7,935 nucleotides of DNA from an uncultured Lachnospiraceae bacterium (GTDB taxonomy: Bacteria > Bacillota > Clostridia > Lachnospirales > Lachnospiraceae), in contig CACZRA010000405.1 of the NCBI GenBank assembly GCA_902783395.1, forward strand, positions 1 through 7,935. The letters run 5' to 3'. Positions 6,013-7,935 of the stretch are shown piece by piece (the first letter of the stretch is position 1; every line of letters starts with the position of its first letter). Made by a program: the position numbers and the translations under genes. The notes under the pieces were generated by a model. That model did not search any database, had not been told where the DNA came from, and worked only from the letters and a program-made list of their open reading frames with translations.

Positions 6013-7527
6013 ATGAGGGATTTATTACTTGGTATAGATATAGGGACAAGCTCATGTAAGGTGGCGGTATTTGCTCCCGACGGAGAGGTGGTCACGGCAA
6101 AGAACGCCGAGTATGAGGTGTTTCGTCCTCATCCGGGCTGGGCAGAGCAGGATCCCGAGGACTGGGTAGACGGGGTATATGACTGTATCAGAAGGATCTT
6201 TGCGGAGACGGATGTCACCGCGGAGGAAATACGGGGCATAGGCGTCGACGGCCAGGGATGGGCCGCGGTGGCGATGGATAAGGACGGAAAGGTGCTTATC
6301 AACACTCCGATCTGGATGGATATGCGTGCGCAGGATATCTGTGACAGGCTCAATAAGGAGACAGGCGCGGACAGGATCTTCGAGCTTGCCGGTAATCCTC
6401 TGAAGCCTTCCTACACTACGCCTAAGATAATCTGGTATAAAGAGAACCACCCGGAGATATACGACAGGATAGACAAGATACTGCAGTGCAACAGTTTCCT
6501 TGTGTACAGACTTACAGGCGAGATATCGCAGGATGTGAGTATGGGTTACGGACTGCACTGCTTTGATATGCGGAAGGCCGAATGGGATACGGATATGGCA
6601 AAAGCACTGGGGATTCCTGAGGCCTTCCTTCCTCCTATATTCCCCTGTACGGCGGTAGTCGGAAAAGTGAATGAGGAAGCTTCAAAAAGGACGGGGCTTG
6701 CTGTCGGCACTCCGGTCGTAGCAGGCGGGCTGGACGCTGCCTGCGGTACTCTGGGAGCGGGGGTTTCAAGACCCGGCGAGACTCAGGAGCAGGGCGGACA
6801 GGCCGGAGGCATGAGCATATGTATTGATGAATATGCGGCAGATCCGAGACTTATCCTCGGATATCATGTCGTGCCGGATACATGGCTTCTTCAAGGCGGG
6901 ACCACCGGGGGAGGCGGAGTCATGCGCTGGTTCGAACAGAACTTCGCTGATTATGAAAGATCAAATGGAAGCGGCAGATCTTCGCTCGTGCAGCTAAATG
7001 AGATAGCGGAGAAGATTCCTGCCGGCTGCGACGGGATGGTCTTTCTTCCGTATATGAACGGAGAGAGAACGCCAATATGGGATCCCGAGGCAAAGGGCGT
7101 TTTTTACGGACTTGATTTTTCGAAGACAAAGGGACATTTCGTAAGAGCATGCATGGAGGGAGTGGCTTTTGCGCTGAGGCATAATCTTGAGGTAGCGGCT
7201 GCTGCGGGCGCGGGAGTGGACGAACTCAAGGCTATGGGAGGCTCGGCAAATTCACTGCTGTGGACACAGATCAAAGCTGATGTGACGGGAAAGAGGATAG
7301 TGGTGCCTGCGAGCGATACGGCGACGACCTTCGGGGCGGCAATTCTTGCGGGAGTGGGAGTCGGGATCTATCAGTCATGCACCGATGCAGTTGATAAGAC
7401 TGTGCATGTGACACGCACTCATGAGCCAAATCCTGAGAACAGGGAAATATACGATAAGATGTATGGGATTTATCTGGAGATATATGAGCAGTTAAAGGAG
7501 ACTATGCATAAGCAGAGGAGGATATGA
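6013..7527 (+). CDS. FGGY-family carbohydrate kinase (xylulokinase-like)
   Basis: The enzyme phosphorylates a sugar or ketose with ATP in the cytoplasm; D-xylulose is the nearest family match, but the substrate is uncertain. The N-terminal domain starts with the nucleotide-binding strand-loop LLGIDIGTSSCK (residues 5-16) and has PGWAEQDPEDW (41-51), typical of xylulokinases. GVDGQGWAAV (77-86) stands where xylulokinases usually have GQMHG. NTPIWMDMRA (97-106) follows, then the likely catalytic base Asp241 in GGLDAACG. The loop QEQGGQAGGMS (258-268) replaces the usual LGTSG. The C-terminal ATP-binding domain shows LQGGTTGGGGVMRWF, LPYMNGERTPIWDP and AMGGSANSLLW. The 504 residues are full family length. 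The ATG has GGGAGAG (6000-6006) 6 bases upstream. It is the first gene after the LacI-type promoter, and a GatD-like dehydrogenase gene starts 4 bases after its stop, so it belongs to a polyol or sugar operon. Confidence 0.9.
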   Translation: MRDLLLGIDIGTSSCKVAVFAPDGEVVTAKNAEYEVFRPHPGWAEQDPEDWVDGVYDCIRRIFAETDVTAEEIRGIGVDGQGWAAVAMDKDGKVLINTPIWMDMRAQDICDRLNKETGADRIFELAGNPLKPSYTTPKIIWYKENHPEIYDRIDKILQCNSFLVYRLTGEISQDVSMGYGLHCFDMRKAEWDTDMAKALGIPEAFLPPIFPCTAVVGKVNEEASKRTGLAVGTPVVAGGLDAACGTLGAGVSRPGETQEQGGQAGGMSICIDEYAADPRLILGYHVVPDTWLLQGGTTGGGGVMRWFEQNFADYERSNGSGRSSLVQLNEIAEKIPAGCDGMVFLPYMNGERTPIWDPEAKGVFYGLDFSKTKGHFVRACMEGVAFALRHNLEVAAAAGAGVDELKAMGGSANSLLWTQIKADVTGKRIVVPASDTATTFGAAILAGVGVGIYQSCTDAVDKTVHVTRTHEPNPENREIYDKMYGIYLEIYEQLKETMHKQRRI

Positions 7528-7531
7528 AGCT

Positions 7532-7935
7532 ATGAAAGCAGGAGTTGTACATGCAAGGGAGGATATCCGCTATGAGGATATCGAAAAGCCGAAGGCGGAT
7601 CCCGGAAAGGTTGTGGTAAAGGTAAAATATACCGGCATATGCGGATCGGATATCCCGAGAGTGAACGGTGACGCGTGCCATTATTTTCCTAATGTCCTGG
7701 GACACGAGTTTTCGGGAGTGATCGATGAGGTCGGCGAGGGTGTGACGACGGTAAAGCCCGGTGACAGGGTTGCGGGGATACCGCTTGTGCCCTGTATGAA
7801 ATGTGAGGACTGTCAGAAGGGAAATTATTCTCTCTGCAAGCATTACAGCTTTATCGGCTCACGTGAATTCGGAAGCTTTGCCGAGTATGTGGCAGTGCCC
7901 GAAAAGAATGTCGTGAAGTTTTCGGATGATGTTGA
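7532..7935 (+). CDS. Zinc-dependent alcohol dehydrogenase, galactitol-1-phosphate 5-dehydrogenase-like (3' partial)
   Basis: The frame is open to the window end, giving 134 residues of the N-terminal catalytic domain of a medium-chain dehydrogenase. Catalytic zinc ligands are Cys37 in GICGSD and His58-Glu59 in GHEFSG. The structural zinc site is formed by Cys88, Cys91, Cys94 and Cys102. The stretches CGSDIPR, HYFPNVLGHEFSG and FIGSREFGSFAEYV match what I know of GatD, which oxidises galactitol-1-phosphate to tagatose-6-phosphate. Close relatives act on unphosphorylated polyols such as sorbitol, xylitol or arabitol, so the substrate is open. The NAD-binding domain lies beyond the window. AGAGGAGG (7514-7521), inside the end of the kinase gene, is a strong ribosome binding site 10 bases before the ATG. 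The gene is co-transcribed with the kinase. Confidence 0.9.
   Translation, partial: MKAGVVHAREDIRYEDIEKPKADPGKVVVKVKYTGICGSDIPRVNGDACHYFPNVLGHEFSGVIDEVGEGVTTVKPGDRVAGIPLVPCMKCEDCQKGNYSLCKHYSFIGSREFGSFAEYVAVPEKNVVKFSDDV

Noticed and set aside
7524..7526. ATG overlapping the kinase stop codon as the start of the dehydrogenase
   Set aside because: That frame stops after three codons; the ATG at 7532 opens the frame with the dehydrogenase motifs and has a good ribosome binding site.

Overview
The window looks like a chromosomal segment from a Gram-positive anaerobe of the Clostridia, most probably a Lachnospiraceae-type gut or rumen bacterium. This is inferred from four things: a C-terminal YARHG domain, strong AGGAGG-type ribosome binding sites, heavy use of AGG/AGA (Arg) and ATA (Ile) codons at roughly half G+C, and a lipoprotein-type solute-binding protein. 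All supported genes lie on the + strand and the coding density is high. No RNA gene, insertion sequence, CRISPR array or integrase was seen.

Region 1 (1-2639) is a signalling or cell-envelope pair. The 5'-truncated first gene encodes an acidic low-complexity linker, two consecutive modules that look like copies of each other, and a YARHG domain. It is followed 53 bp later by a PP2C-type Ser/Thr protein phosphatase with a long disordered acidic tail ending in a short basic/aromatic peptide. The two probably share a transcript. A partner Ser/Thr kinase or FHA protein may lie upstream but is not visible.

Region 2 (2774-5862) is a branched-chain amino acid-type (HAAT family) ABC importer cassette: a lipoprotein solute-binding protein, a LivH-like permease and a LivM-like permease. 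The permease genes overlap by 4 bp (TTGA). The cassette stops before any ATPase gene: a perfect 11-bp hairpin terminator follows livM directly, so LivG/LivF-type ATPases must come from elsewhere or the system is atypical. The ligand cannot be read from the sequence.

Region 3 (5863-7935) is the start of a sugar or polyol catabolic operon. A good sigma-A-type promoter (TTGACG, 18 bp, TATGAT) is overlapped by a perfect palindrome CGAAACGTTTCG, of the LacI-family operator type. An 11-base copy of its core lies 69 bp upstream, on the far side of the terminator. The promoter drives an FGGY-family carbohydrate kinase with unusual active-site loops, followed by the 5' part of a zinc-dependent medium-chain dehydrogenase closely resembling galactitol-1-phosphate 5-dehydrogenase. 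Together they suggest oxidation and phosphorylation of a polyol or ketose, induced when a LacI-type repressor (not in the window) releases the promoter.

No wholly new system could be demonstrated. The most interesting points are the duplicated-module YARHG protein beside the PP2C phosphatase, the ATPase-less importer cassette, the two-operator promoter, and the kinase with non-canonical loops.
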